DNA of 64,000 nt, taken from JBGLNJ01 sp041300525 (GTDB lineage: Bacteria; Chloroflexota; Anaerolineae; Fen-1058). The stretch spans positions 3,720,001-3,784,000 of the forward strand of contig JBGLNJ010000001.1 of assembly GCA_041300525.1 (NCBI GenBank), in the 5' to 3' direction. Of this stretch, positions 8,186-17,438 are shown piece by piece (the first letter of the stretch is position 1; each line of letters starts with the position of its first letter). The position numbers and the translations under genes were made by a program. The notes under the pieces were generated by a model that saw only the letters and a program-made list of their open reading frames with translations, was not told where the DNA came from and did not search any database.

Positions 8186-9394
8186 TGCCGAAACCGAAAA
8201 GTCAATCAGCTCAAACGGCGGCGCATAGTCCGGCTGCTGGCGTTGCATCATCATCGCCACCGAAGCCTCCGCGGCTTCAAAAGAAAAACCTTGCGCTTCG
8301 AGCGCCTTGATCTCGGTCAACACATCGGCCACTTCAGAGCCGCCATTCACATCCAGCCCGTATTCTTCGGCCTTGCTCAACAGATTGCCGCGCCCCGAAA
8401 GCTCGCTGACCACCACGCGCTGCTGGTTGCCCACCCGCGTCGGGTCAACGTGCTGATACGAGTGCTCGTTCCGGCGCATGGCCGCGACGTGGATGCCGCC
8501 CTTGTGCGCAAAGGCCGAATTGCCCACGTAGGCCAGGTGCTCATCCGGCGCGAGGTTCGCCACCTCCGCCACAAAGTGCGAGACCACGTGCAGTTTGGGT
8601 AAATGGCCCTCAGGCAGGCAGTGCTGCCCCAGCTTCAATTCAAGGTCGGGGATGATCGAGCACAGGTTAGCGTTGCCACACCGCTCCCCGTAGCCGTTGA
8701 TCGTGCCTTGCACCTGGATCACGCCCTCGCGCACAGCCGCGAGCGAGTTGGCTACCGCGCACTCGCTATCGTCGTGCGCGTGAATGCCTATCGGATGGGC
8801 GAGCGCCACTTTGACTGCCCGCACAACTTCTGCGATCTCCCACGGCATGGCGCCGCCGTTCGTATCACACAGCACCACCGTCTCAGCGCCGCCGCGCGCC
8901 GCCGCCTTGAGCGTTTCGAGCGCGTAAGTCGGATCGGCCTTGTAGCCGTCGAAAAAGTGCTCGGCGTCGTAGATCACGCGCCGGCCTTGCGCCCGCAGAA
9001 AAGCCAGGCTCTGCTCGATGATGCGCAGATTGTCGTCGAGCGTCGTCCGCAGCACCTCGGCAACGTGCAGCGTCCACGATTTGCCGACCACGGCGCAAAC
9101 CGATGTTCGCGCGTCGAGCAAGGCCTGGATGTTCGCGTCGTCTTCGGGGTGGATCTGTCCGTTCGGGCGGCAGGTCGAGCCGAACGCGGCGATGCGGGCC
9201 GTCTGCCATTCCATGTCCCGCGCCCGCTCAAAGAACTCGGCATCCTTGGGATTGGAACCGGGCCAGCCGCCCTCGATAAACGCCACGCCTAGCTCGTCCA
9301 GTTTGCGGGCGATGCGCAATTTGTCCGCGCACGAAAGCGAAATGCCTTCACGTTGCGTGCCGTCACGGAGAGTCGTATCGTAAATTTGAATCAT
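7976..9394 (-). CDS. cimA: Citramalate synthase, C-terminal domain replaced by an HNH fragment
   Basis: The first about 400 residues are a DRE-TIM acyltransferase of the citramalate synthase type: IYDTTLRDGTQREG (catalytic Arg/Asp), GIHAHDDSECAVANS (metal His residues) and NGYGERCGNANL. The enzyme condenses pyruvate and acetyl-CoA to (R)-citramalate, the first step of threonine-independent isoleucine synthesis, and it sits beside leuC and leuD, which act on the same intermediates. After PPFELIDF, where the regulatory LeuA dimer domain should begin, the frame runs straight into the end of an HNH nuclease. The about 120-residue allosteric domain is missing, so isoleucine feedback would be lost. 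Start chosen at the second of two adjacent ATGs. Confidence 0.85.
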   Translation of the reverse strand: MIQIYDTTLRDGTQREGISLSCADKLRIARKLDELGVAFIEGGWPGSNPKDAEFFERARDMEWQTARIAAFGSTCRPNGQIHPEDDANIQALLDARTSVCAVVGKSWTLHVAEVLRTTLDDNLRIIEQSLAFLRAQGRRVIYDAEHFFDGYKADPTYALETLKAAARGGAETVVLCDTNGGAMPWEIAEVVRAVKVALAHPIGIHAHDDSECAVANSLAAVREGVIQVQGTINGYGERCGNANLCSIIPDLELKLGQHCLPEGHLPKLHVVSHFVAEVANLAPDEHLAYVGNSAFAHKGGIHVAAMRRNEHSYQHVDPTRVGNQQRVVVSELSGRGNLLSKAEEYGLDVNGGSEVADVLTEIKALEAQGFSFEAAEASVAMMMQRQQPDYAPPFELIDFSVSAELTLDHVLPRSRGGKTTWENVVAACKPCNHRKNDRTPAEAHMRLLRAPFRPRYLALVVLDVPSAWRKYL

Positions 9395-9457
9395 CATGAT
9401 TTCTGATTTTAGATTGCAGATTAGCCCGGCGCGCAATCATCAACCAGCAATCTACAA

Positions 9458-10045
9458 TCAACAATTCAAAGCTTCATATTCAGCGATCTGCTTCTCAAAA
9501 CCCAACAAGTACCCCAACTCGTCCGTGCCCTTGAGCAAACAAGTCTTGGAAAATCCGTCAATAGGAAAAGACACAGCCCGGCCGGTGGGCAACGTCACGG
9601 TCTGGGCAGCCAGGTCAACCGTCACCTCGGCGCGTGGAATCTCTTCGAGCACTTCCAAGAGCATCCGGTGCGTCTCGGCATCCACCACGATGGGCAGCAG
9701 GCCATTCTTGAGGGCATTGTTGCGAAAGATGTCGGCAAAGGAAGTGGAAATGACGGCGCGGAAGCCAAAACCGGCGAGCGCCCACGGCGCGTGCTCGCGC
9801 GACGAGCCGCAGCCAAAGTTATCGCCCGCCAGCAAGATTTGCGCGCCTCGATGTTCCGGCTTGTTCAGCGCAAAATCGGATTTGGGCGAGCCGTCGGCGT
9901 TGTAGCGCCAATCGGCAAACAGGTGATCCCCCATGCCGCTTTTGTCGGTGGCTTTGAGAAAGCGAGCCGGGATGATCTGGTCCGTGTCAACGTCGTTGAC
10001 CGGCAGTGGAACGATGCGAGAGGTGAAAGTTGTAAACTGAGCCAT
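9458..10045 (-). CDS. leuD: 3-isopropylmalate dehydratase small subunit
   Basis: A 195-residue aconitase-swivel protein. VNDVDTDQIIPARFL, the GDNFGCGSSREHAPWAL active-site loop and SFADIFRNNALKNGLLPI are diagnostic. With LeuC it isomerises 2-isopropylmalate to 3-isopropylmalate; in this context it probably also serves citramalate for isoleucine. The ATG at 10045 is preferred over an upstream frame opening in repeat DNA. It lies downstream of leuC, separated by a repeat-rich gap. Confidence 0.93.
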   Translation of the reverse strand: MAQFTTFTSRIVPLPVNDVDTDQIIPARFLKATDKSGMGDHLFADWRYNADGSPKSDFALNKPEHRGAQILLAGDNFGCGSSREHAPWALAGFGFRAVISTSFADIFRNNALKNGLLPIVVDAETHRMLLEVLEEIPRAEVTVDLAAQTVTLPTGRAVSFPIDGFSKTCLLKGTDELGYLLGFEKQIAEYEALNC

Positions 10046-10107
10046 AGTCCTGACCTGGTGACACGGTGACAAGGTGACACGGTGATGTCGTTCACCTTGT
10101 CACTGTG
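10046..10107. repeat. Short GTGACA-type tandem repeats between leuC and leuD
   Basis: The 62-base gap holds several copies of GGTGACA-like units in both orientations (TGGTGACACGGTGACAAGG, then CACCTTGTCACTGTGTCA), which can form a hairpin. Such units appear between genes, not in coding DNA. A processing or attenuation role is possible but unproven. Confidence 0.6.
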
Positions 10108-11520
10108 TCATTGTGCAAGTAACGCTCGAACGTCTGCAATACATCCGGCGACAGCAGACGCCGCCGCGGTCAACGGGCTGGCGAGAAACGTCCGCCCACC
10201 TTTGCCCTGCCGCCCTTCAAAGTTGCGGTTGCTCGTGCTCACGGCATATTGACCGGGTTCGAGTTGGTCGCCGTTCATCGCAATACACATCGAGCAGCCA
10301 GGCTCTCGCCACTCTGCGCCGGCCTCTTTGAAAATGAGATCGAGCCCCTCGGCCTCGGCCTGCCGCTTGACCGGCCCCGATCCGGGAACGATGAGCGCGC
10401 ACACACCCGGCGCGACCTTGCGCGCTTTGAACACCCTGGCCGCATCCCGCAAATCAGACAAACGCCCGTTGGTGCAACTGCCGATAAAGACCACATCCAC
10501 CGGATGGCCGAGCAAAGATTCGCCGGGGCGCAAGTCCATGTAGCGCAGTGCCTTTTCGAGCGCAGCCTTTTGATTGGCATCTGTGAAATCGTCCGGGTCG
10601 GGAAGGTGATCTGTGACGGGCATCCCCATGCCGGGATTGGTTCCGTAAGTGATCATCGGCTCAAGCGCAGCGGCGTCGAGCGTCACGGTCTTGTCATAGA
10701 CTGCGCCTTCGTCCGTGGGCAACTGCCGCCACTGTGCCACAGCGCAATCCCATGTCTCGCCCTTCGGCGCAAAGTTGCGCCGCGCCAGGTACTCGAACGT
10801 CGCGTCGTCCGGGGCAATCATCCCGGCGCGCGCGCCACCCTCGACGGACATGTTGCAGACCGTCATGCGCTGCTCCATCGAAAGCGCGCGGATGGCAGAG
10901 CCGGTGTACTCGAACACGTGGCCTGTGCCGCCCCCTACCCCGATCTTGGCAATGAGCGCCAGGATGATGTCTTTGGCCGAGACGCCGTGGCCCAGCCGCC
11001 CTTCGATCTTTACCTGGCACGTCTTGGGCTGGCGTTGGAGCAGGCATTGCGTGGCGAGGACGTGCTCCACCTCGCTCGTGCCGATGCCGAACGCCAGCGC
11101 GCCGAACGCGCCGTGCGTCGCCGTATGGCTGTCGCCGCAGACAATCGTCATGCCCGGTTGGGTGAGGCCCAGTTCCGGGCCAATGACGTGGACGATGCCC
11201 TGGTTCGGGCTGCCCAAGCCATACAGCCCGACGCCGAACTCGCGGCAGTTGTCTTCCAGTTGCTTAATCTGCCGGGCGCACTGTTCGTCCGCAATCAGCA
11301 GCGAACGGTCGTGCGTGGGCGTGCTGTGGTCGGCGGTTGCCACTGTCTTTTCGGGGCGGCGCACCTTGAGGCCCCGCGCGCGCAAACCGGCAAAGGCTTG
11401 CGGCGACGTGACCTCATGGATCAGGTGCAGGTCAACATAGAGCACAGCCGGCGAGCCTGGCTCCTGCGCGACAATGTGCTTGTTCCAGATTTTTTGAAAA
11501 AGAGTTTGTGTTTGTGTCAT
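10108..11520 (-). CDS. leuC: 3-isopropylmalate dehydratase large subunit
   Basis: A full-length (470-residue) aconitase-family large subunit. The three cysteines for the 4Fe-4S cluster lie in IGSCTNGRLSDLR and GCSMCIAMNGD, and CGDSHTATHGAFGALAFGIG and EGGARAGMIAPD are typical of LeuC. It acts with LeuD in leucine synthesis and probably in citramalate isomerisation. It is transcribed from the leuA side toward leuD and cimA. Confidence 0.95.
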   Translation of the reverse strand: MTQTQTLFQKIWNKHIVAQEPGSPAVLYVDLHLIHEVTSPQAFAGLRARGLKVRRPEKTVATADHSTPTHDRSLLIADEQCARQIKQLEDNCREFGVGLYGLGSPNQGIVHVIGPELGLTQPGMTIVCGDSHTATHGAFGALAFGIGTSEVEHVLATQCLLQRQPKTCQVKIEGRLGHGVSAKDIILALIAKIGVGGGTGHVFEYTGSAIRALSMEQRMTVCNMSVEGGARAGMIAPDDATFEYLARRNFAPKGETWDCAVAQWRQLPTDEGAVYDKTVTLDAAALEPMITYGTNPGMGMPVTDHLPDPDDFTDANQKAALEKALRYMDLRPGESLLGHPVDVVFIGSCTNGRLSDLRDAARVFKARKVAPGVCALIVPGSGPVKRQAEAEGLDLIFKEAGAEWREPGCSMCIAMNGDQLEPGQYAVSTSNRNFEGRQGKGGRTFLASPLTAAASAVAGCIADVRALLAQ

Positions 11521-11547
11521 GGGTTCCTGTTACTCGGTTAGGGAGTC

Positions 11548-11676
11548 CCAAGCTGCGACCGAGGTCGCGCCTTGTGGTCGAAGATGCAGCCGGGCGTCCA
11601 TCTGCATGGACGCAACCTCGTCCGCGAAGGCGGACGACCAGCCGCAGGCTCATTAGGCGCGATTTCAACCGCCAGC
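11548..11676 (-). repeat. Dispersed palindromic repeat, family B, copy 1
   Basis: Read on the minus strand it starts GGCGGTTGAAATCGCGCCT, contains the GTCCGCCTTCGCGGAC palindrome and ends AGGCGCGACCTCGGTCGC. The same order of blocks recurs on the plus strand at 49737-49862. The copies differ in their middle, so this is a family rather than a recent duplication. Several self-complementary blocks suggest a structured RNA or a REP-like element. Confidence 0.65.
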
Positions 11677-11739
11677 GATGGGATGATTTATTCTTTCCAT
11701 GCCCCTTAATCGCTGATCAGTCACAGCGGACGCCTGCCC

Positions 11740-12009
11740 TCAGCCGCTCGCCAGCGCCAACAGACCCGATAGGTCCCAATTGCGAGGCAAGGTCCTCGGC
11801 TCCGGGAACGAATCGGGATGCCGTTCGGGCAAGGAGACCGCAGAAGCATCGGCAACATTCGCCGCACTCGCTCCATATCCGGAATCTGGCAACCGCCCAT
11901 TGCGCGGCAGATACGACAAATCCCAACCGTCCGGCAGGGTTCTGGTTTCAGGGAATGACTCGTGCCATTCAGGGCAAAGATCAAATTGCGGGTTGGATGC
12001 GACAGTCAT
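11740..12009 (-). CDS. Small protein with two internal repeats between leuA and leuC
   Basis: An 89-residue protein with a good AAGGAG ribosome-binding site before its ATG at 12009, 20 bases after the leuA remnant's stop. It contains the motif FPETRTLPDGWDLS near the start and FPEPRTLPRNWDLS near the end: two copies of a short Pro/Trp-rich unit. No family is recognised. Its place in the leu operon suggests a co-expressed accessory or regulatory protein, but its function is unknown. Confidence 0.5.
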   Translation of the reverse strand: MTVASNPQFDLCPEWHESFPETRTLPDGWDLSYLPRNGRLPDSGYGASAANVADASAVSLPERHPDSFPEPRTLPRNWDLSGLLALASG

Positions 12010-12028
12010 GGTCCACTCCTTTCCGAGA

Positions 12029-12560
12029 TCAAGTAGCTGGCGCATCCCTACGCGCCAGCGATTGTGAGGCGGGCGTCTCTGCCAGCCCATATTTGCCGGT
12101 AACGACGAGCAACTTGTTCAGCGCCGCCAGGTATGCCTTGGCGCTGGCGACGATGATGTCCGTGTCCGCGCCGTGTCCACCAAAGGTGCGGCTGCGCTCT
12201 GTCTCTTTTTGCGCGTTGAGGGAACGATAGCCGTTTGCGCCTGCGATCCGCACGGTCACTTCGCCCAACGCGTCAATGCCTTCGGTGACGGCACGGACTA
12301 TGAATTCGAGCAACGTGCTGGGCGCTTGTACGATAGCGTCAATCGCCTTGTAGGCTGCGTCCACCGGGCCAGTGCCGACGGCAGCCTGGATGTGCGTCGC
12401 TCCGTCCGGGCCGCGCAGCCGCACCGTCGCCGTGGGCATCCCCATCGTCCCGCAAGCCACCTGAAGCCCGTCGAGCACAAACACTTCGTGCGGCTGATAA
12501 AACTCGTCGGCCACCAGCGCGTCGAGATCGGCGTCGGCGATGTCTTTCTTCGTTGATCCA
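12029..12560 (-). pseudogene. leuA: 2-isopropylmalate synthase, only the C-terminal regulatory domain left
   Basis: The frame encodes the LeuA allosteric dimer domain: FVLDGLQVACGTMGMPTATV, GTGPVDAAYKAIDAI, EVTVRIAGANGYRSLNAQ and GHGADTDIIVASAKAYLAALN. The catalytic TIM barrel (about 390 residues) is gone. Similarity can be followed to about 12550, with a stop codon soon after. Beyond that lies the divergent chitin-sugar operon. Without the barrel the leucine pathway here has no first enzyme unless another copy exists. Confidence 0.85.
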
Positions 12561-12605
12561 GTGGCTCAAGCAGTTCGTCATGGCCGAGAAGTAAGAGGTG
12601 ATCCG

Positions 12606-15002
12606 ATGCGCTACGGTTATTTTGACGACGACAACAAAGAATACGTCGTCGAGCGCCCTGACATGCCGGTCTCTTGGACAAATTATCTGGGCGTGAAAGA
12701 TATGTGTACCGTCCTCTCGCACAATGCGGGCGGATACTCGTTTTACAAAAGCGCCGAGCACCACCGGATTACGCGCTTTCGCCAGAACGGCGTCCCTTTG
12801 GACAGGCCGGGACACTATGTTTATCTGCGCGATGACGACACGGGAGAGTATTGGTCCATCTCGTGGCAGCCGGTGGGCAAGGATCTGGAAAAGGCCAAGT
12901 ACCAGTGCCGGCACGGTCTTTCGTATTCCAAGTTTCGGTGTGATTATCAAGGTCTTGCGGCGGAACAACTTGTGTTCATCCCCGTCAACGACGATGCAGA
13001 GCTTTGGGATGTCAAGATCGAAAACACGAGCGGCAAGACACGCAACATTAGCGTGTTCTCTTACGTGGAATTCTCATTCCATCACATCGAGATTGACAAT
13101 CAGAATTTGCAGATGAGCCTGTATGCCAGCGGATCGAGTTACCAGGACGGCATCATCGAGTACGACTTTTTCTACGAGCCGGGGATGTTTCACTATTTCG
13201 CTTCGAGCTTTGAGCCGGATAGCTACGATGGTGTGCGCGACCGCTTTATTGGGAATTATCGGACGGAATCGAACCCGGTTGCGGTTGAACAAGGCCGCTG
13301 TCACAACAGCTCGGAATTGGGTGGCAATCACTGTGGTTCTCTGCACAAGCGACTGACCCTCGCGCCGGGGCAGGCCACTCGCCTCGTCTTTATGCTCGGC
13401 GTGGGTCCGCGCGACACGGGTCGGACTGTCCAGCGCAAGTATTCAGACCCGGCCAACGTGGACAAGGCATTTGAAGAACTGAGAGCCTACTGGCAAAAGA
13501 AACTGGCAGCGTTCCAGTGCAAGACCCCGCATCAGGGCATGAACAGCATGGTCAACACCTGGACGCTTTACCAGGCCGAGACCTGCGTGGTGTGGTCGCG
13601 CTTTGCCTCGTTCATCGAAGTGGGCGGGCGCATCGGGTTGGGATACCGCGATACCTCTCAGGATGTGATGAGCGTCGTGCACACCAATCCAGACCGGTGC
13701 AAGCAGCGTATCCTCGAACTGCTGCGCGGTCAGGCAAGCCAGGGATATGGGCTGCACCTTTTCGACCCGGACTGGTTCGACCCGGAAAAGCAAAAGGCCC
13801 CCGCGTTCAAATCACCCACCGTCGTGCCAACGCCCGATCGGAGTAGTATGCTTCATGGCCTGAAAGATGTTTGCTCCGATGACGCACTCTGGTTGGTCGT
13901 CTCCATCTGCGAATATGTGAAAGAGACAGGCCATCTTGCGTTCTTTGATCAAGTTGTGGCTTTTGCCGACAAAGGCGAGGCGACCGTCTATGAGCATATA
14001 AAGCGCGCCCTGGATTTTTCGGCCGAACAGGTCGGCCAGACCGGCATCTGCAAGGGGCTGAGGGCGGACTGGAACGACTGTCTAAACCTGGGCGGCGGAG
14101 AAAGCGCCATGGTTTCGTTCATGCACCACTGGGCCTTGCGCGCCTTTATTGAAGCCGCCGAATACCTGGGCCGGCATGAGGATGTCAAGAGATATAGCGC
14201 CCTGGCCGAAAAAGTCAAGGCCGCCTGTGAAACGGAACTCTGGGACGGCCAATGGTACATCCGGGGCATCACAGCCAAAGGCGTCAAGATCGGCGCTCAC
14301 GAAAGCGAGGAAGGCAAGGTCTTTTTGGAAAGCAACACCTGGGCTGTCCTTTCGGATGTGGCTTCCCCGGAACGAGGCCGACTGTGCATGGACGCCGTGG
14401 ACGAGCATCTCTATTCCCAGTATGGCCTACACCTCGTATGGCCCGCTTTTTCAAAACCGAATGATGATATCGGGTTCGTGACCCGCGTCTACAAAGGCAT
14501 CAAGGAAAACGCGGCGATCTTTAGCCATCCCAACCCGTGGGCCATCATCGCCGAGTGCAAGTTGGGGCGGGGCAATCGGGCGATCAAGTTCTATGACGCT
14601 CTTTTGCCCTATCGCCAGAACGACCTGATCGAGATTCGCGAGGCTGAACCCTACTCGTACTGCCAGTTCGTCATGGGCAAAGATCACACCGCTTTCGGGC
14701 GAGCGAGGCATCCCTGGCTGACGGGAAGCGCCGGCTGGAATTATATGGCGGCAACGCGCTGGGTGCTCGGCATCCGGTCAGGCTTTGACGGACTGATGAT
14801 TGATCCCTGCGTCCCCGACGACTGGCCGGCATTCGAGGTCACCCGCCAATGGCGGGGCGCCACGTTCAACATCACGGTCAAAAACCCGGACGGCGTGCAG
14901 AAAGGGGTCAAGTCCATCACGCTCGATGGCAAGCCGATCCACGGCTCCATACCGCCGCAGGCGGCTGGATCAGTCCATGAAATCGTCGTGGTGATGGGGT
15001 AA
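12606..15002 (+). CDS. chbP: GH94 N,N'-diacetylchitobiose phosphorylase
   Basis: A 798-residue glycoside phosphorylase starting at an ATG behind a GAGGTGATCC site. It resembles chitobiose phosphorylases throughout: YFDDDNKEYVVERPD, WTNYLG, ISHN-type SHNAGGYSFY, DRPGHYVYLRDDDTGEYWS, RFASFIEVGGRIGLGYRDT, and the catalytic region KGLRADWNDCLNLGGGES, in which Asp491 should be the general acid by analogy. The enzyme splits (GlcNAc)2 with phosphate into GlcNAc-1-phosphate and GlcNAc in the cytoplasm, saving one ATP. It is followed 2 bases later by a GH20 gene, giving a compact chitin-oligosaccharide unit. Cellobiose phosphorylase is the main alternative but fits the motifs less well. Confidence 0.85.
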   Translation: MRYGYFDDDNKEYVVERPDMPVSWTNYLGVKDMCTVLSHNAGGYSFYKSAEHHRITRFRQNGVPLDRPGHYVYLRDDDTGEYWSISWQPVGKDLEKAKYQCRHGLSYSKFRCDYQGLAAEQLVFIPVNDDAELWDVKIENTSGKTRNISVFSYVEFSFHHIEIDNQNLQMSLYASGSSYQDGIIEYDFFYEPGMFHYFASSFEPDSYDGVRDRFIGNYRTESNPVAVEQGRCHNSSELGGNHCGSLHKRLTLAPGQATRLVFMLGVGPRDTGRTVQRKYSDPANVDKAFEELRAYWQKKLAAFQCKTPHQGMNSMVNTWTLYQAETCVVWSRFASFIEVGGRIGLGYRDTSQDVMSVVHTNPDRCKQRILELLRGQASQGYGLHLFDPDWFDPEKQKAPAFKSPTVVPTPDRSSMLHGLKDVCSDDALWLVVSICEYVKETGHLAFFDQVVAFADKGEATVYEHIKRALDFSAEQVGQTGICKGLRADWNDCLNLGGGESAMVSFMHHWALRAFIEAAEYLGRHEDVKRYSALAEKVKAACETELWDGQWYIRGITAKGVKIGAHESEEGKVFLESNTWAVLSDVASPERGRLCMDAVDEHLYSQYGLHLVWPAFSKPNDDIGFVTRVYKGIKENAAIFSHPNPWAIIAECKLGRGNRAIKFYDALLPYRQNDLIEIREAEPYSYCQFVMGKDHTAFGRARHPWLTGSAGWNYMAATRWVLGIRSGFDGLMIDPCVPDDWPAFEVTRQWRGATFNITVKNPDGVQKGVKSITLDGKPIHGSIPPQAAGSVHEIVVVMG

Positions 15003-15004
15003 AA

Positions 15005-16882
15005 ATGTCAAATTCACTCGCATTGCTTCCGGAGCCGCGTCACATCGAAATGACAGAGGGCACATTCGCTCTGACCGGCGAGCGGCTTGTTCTGTTAGAC
15101 AGTGCCGCACCGCAGGCCCTGCGCTTTGCGGCGATGCGCTTTCAGCAGAGCCTTTACGAGCGCGCCGGACTGACGTGGGAGGCCGTCGCCAGCGCCGCCA
15201 CGCCCCGCGAGCAAATCGGGCTGACCTTGCGCGAGGCGTCAGAACCGGCCACACCTCCGCAAGGTTACGAACTCGTCATCTCGCCCGATGGCATCACCAT
15301 TACCGCGCCCGATGAGGCCGGCGTCTTTTATGGCGTCTGCACCCTGATCCAAATCTTGGAATCTCCACGCGGAGCGTCCAATCTCCACTTGCCATGCTTA
15401 CACATCACCGACTGGCCCGATTTCCCTGTGCGCGGAGTGATGCTCGACATCAGCCGCTACAAAGTGCCGAGCATGGAAACGCTACTGTCATTGGTAGACA
15501 TGCTGACGGGCTGGAAGATCAATCAATTCCAACTGTACACCGAGCACACTTTTGCCTATCGGCAACATCCTGAGGTCTGGGCCAACGCTTCACCGCTGAC
15601 GGGCCAAGAGATTCTCGAACTGGACGCCTACTGCCGCGAGCGCCACATCGAGCTGGTGCCCAATCAAAACTCGTTCGGGCACATGCGCCACTGGCTGATC
15701 CACCCGCGTTACGCGCCGTTAGCCGAAGTCACCCAAGGCTTTATGACGCCGTGGGGCGAATACGAGTCCGGCCCATTCAGCTTGTGCCCCGGCGACCCTG
15801 GCAGCCTGGAACTGGTGCGCAGCCTGTACGACGAATTGCTGCCGCACTTTACCAGTCGGATGTTCAACGTGGGCTGCGACGAGACGTTTGACGTGGGCCA
15901 GGGCCGCAGCAAGGCCGAGTGTGAAAAGCTAGGCGCGGGCCGCGTGTATCTGGATTTCTTGCTCAAGATTCACCGGGAAGTCAAAGCGCGTGGACACACT
16001 ATGCAATTCTGGGGCGACATTATCGTGCAGCACCCCGATCTCATTCCCGAGTTGCCTCAAGATAGCATCGCGCTAGAATGGGGCTATGAAGCCGATCACC
16101 CCTTCGACGCGCGCGGCGCGCAATTTGCAGCAGCCGGCATCCCGTTTTACGTCTGCCCCGGCACATCGTCGTGGTGCAGCCTGGCCGGACGCACCGACAA
16201 CGCGCTCGGCAATCTACACAGCGCCGCCGAAAATGGCCTCAAACACGGCGCGACCGGGTACCTGAACACCGACTGGGGCGATGATGGCCACTGGCAAGTG
16301 CTGCCGGTCAGTTACTTGGGCCTGGCCGTGGGCGCAGCCTACTCGTGGGCGCTCGACGCCAATCGCAATATGGATGTACCGCACGCAGTCAGCTTGCACG
16401 CCTTCCGCGATCCAACCGGCGCGATGGGACGCGCGGCCTATGAGATGGGGAATGTCTACAGAGTGGTCGGCATTGAGCTGCCTAATTCGTCGGCGCTGTT
16501 CTGGCTACTGCAATGGCCGCTGGAGCGGGTGCGCCTCTTCCAGGAAAGCGCGCCGCCGTCTGCTCTCCACCACACACTGAACGCGATTGACGAGGCGATG
16601 CGTCCGCTGGCAGACGCCCGCATCGCGCGACCGGACGCCGAGTTGATTCGGCAGGAATATGCCCTCACCGCACGTCTGATGCGCCACGCCTGCCGCCGTG
16701 GACTCTTGGCGTTCGAAAGCGACCCGGCCCAGGCTTCTGCGCTGCGCCGCGCGCTCGACCGCGACATGCAAGAGTTCATCCATCAATACCGCCAAGTGTG
16801 GCTCTCGCGCAACAGGCCGGGCGGGCTGACCGATAGTGTTGCGCGATTGGAAAAAGCGCGGCAAGACTATTTGGCTGCATAA
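15005..16882 (+). CDS. GH20 beta-N-acetylhexosaminidase
   Basis: A 625-residue protein without an evident signal peptide. Residues about 1-125 are the GH20b domain (YELVISPDGITITAPDEAGVFYG, GVCTLIQIL). The barrel follows with RGVMLDISRYKVPS, the catalytic Asp-Glu pair in FNVGCDETFDVG, and DWGDDGHWQ. GH20 enzymes release GlcNAc from chitin oligomers by substrate-assisted catalysis. As a cytoplasmic partner of the phosphorylase just upstream it would trim longer imported oligomers. Its 3' end is overlapped from the other strand by a truncated PAS gene. Confidence 0.88.
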   Translation: MSNSLALLPEPRHIEMTEGTFALTGERLVLLDSAAPQALRFAAMRFQQSLYERAGLTWEAVASAATPREQIGLTLREASEPATPPQGYELVISPDGITITAPDEAGVFYGVCTLIQILESPRGASNLHLPCLHITDWPDFPVRGVMLDISRYKVPSMETLLSLVDMLTGWKINQFQLYTEHTFAYRQHPEVWANASPLTGQEILELDAYCRERHIELVPNQNSFGHMRHWLIHPRYAPLAEVTQGFMTPWGEYESGPFSLCPGDPGSLELVRSLYDELLPHFTSRMFNVGCDETFDVGQGRSKAECEKLGAGRVYLDFLLKIHREVKARGHTMQFWGDIIVQHPDLIPELPQDSIALEWGYEADHPFDARGAQFAAAGIPFYVCPGTSSWCSLAGRTDNALGNLHSAAENGLKHGATGYLNTDWGDDGHWQVLPVSYLGLAVGAAYSWALDANRNMDVPHAVSLHAFRDPTGAMGRAAYEMGNVYRVVGIELPNSSALFWLLQWPLERVRLFQESAPPSALHHTLNAIDEAMRPLADARIARPDAELIRQEYALTARLMRHACRRGLLAFESDPAQASALRRALDRDMQEFIHQYRQVWLSRNRPGGLTDSVARLEKARQDYLAA

Positions 16883-17381
16883 CGTAACTGCTCAGCGTGT
16901 CATTGCGTTCGCGTTCGCCGATGTCCGTAAAGGCGGCCAGACTTCCCGCAAAGTGTCCGTCCGCGTCGAACCGGGGGCTGCCGGAGACCAGCACGGGAAC
17001 CCGCCGGCCGTCCTTGCAAACCATTTGCACCTCATAGTGGTCGGCCTGTCCATGCACGCGCCGGTCATCGGCCGCCTGGACGATAGGCTGCTGATCGAAC
17101 GGGATGATGCTGGTCCAGTGCCGGCCTACCAGCTCCTCCGGCGCGTACCCCAACAGAGTTGCCGCCGCCGGATTGACGAAGGAAAAGTATCCCGCAGCGT
17201 CTTGCACTGCGACGCCCTCGGCGATGTTATGGACGATCTCGGCATGGAAATCTTTTAACCGTTGGAGGTCCTGCTCTGCCTGGCTGTGGCGGCTTACCTG
17301 GGCCTCCAGTTCGGCGATGCATTGGCGCAGCTCGGCCACTTGCTTCAAGAGCTGTTGTTTGGTCTTGTTTTGATCTTTCAC
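16776..17381 (-). pseudogene. PAS-domain sensor, truncated at the 3' end
   Basis: A GTG at 17381 behind GGGGA opens a frame with an N-terminal coiled coil (TKQQLLKQVAELRQCIAELE) and one PAS domain (IVHNIAEGVAVQDAAGYFS, ATLLGYAPEELVGRHW, DGRRVPVLVSGSPRFDADG). Directly after AAFTDIGERE, where a kinase or GGDEF domain should follow, the frame enters the antisense of the GH20 gene and soon stops. The joint is near 16895. The output domain is missing, so this is probably a broken sensor. Confidence 0.7.
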
Positions 17382-17438
17382 GAGTTTTCCCCAGTGGCGG
17401 GCGTTGGGACGCCTCCCCGGCAAATTTCCAGACAGGCT

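Noticed and set aside
10046..10107. CRISPR-like short tandem repeats between leuC and leuD
   Set aside because: Units are 6-10 bases without spacers of uniform length, and there are no cas genes.
12540..12605. Upstream in-frame extension of the GH94 gene
   Set aside because: The first codons are antisense to the leuA remnant, and the end of another plus-strand frame (WLKQFVMAEK, stop) lies there. The ATG at 12606 has a proper site and matches family N-termini.
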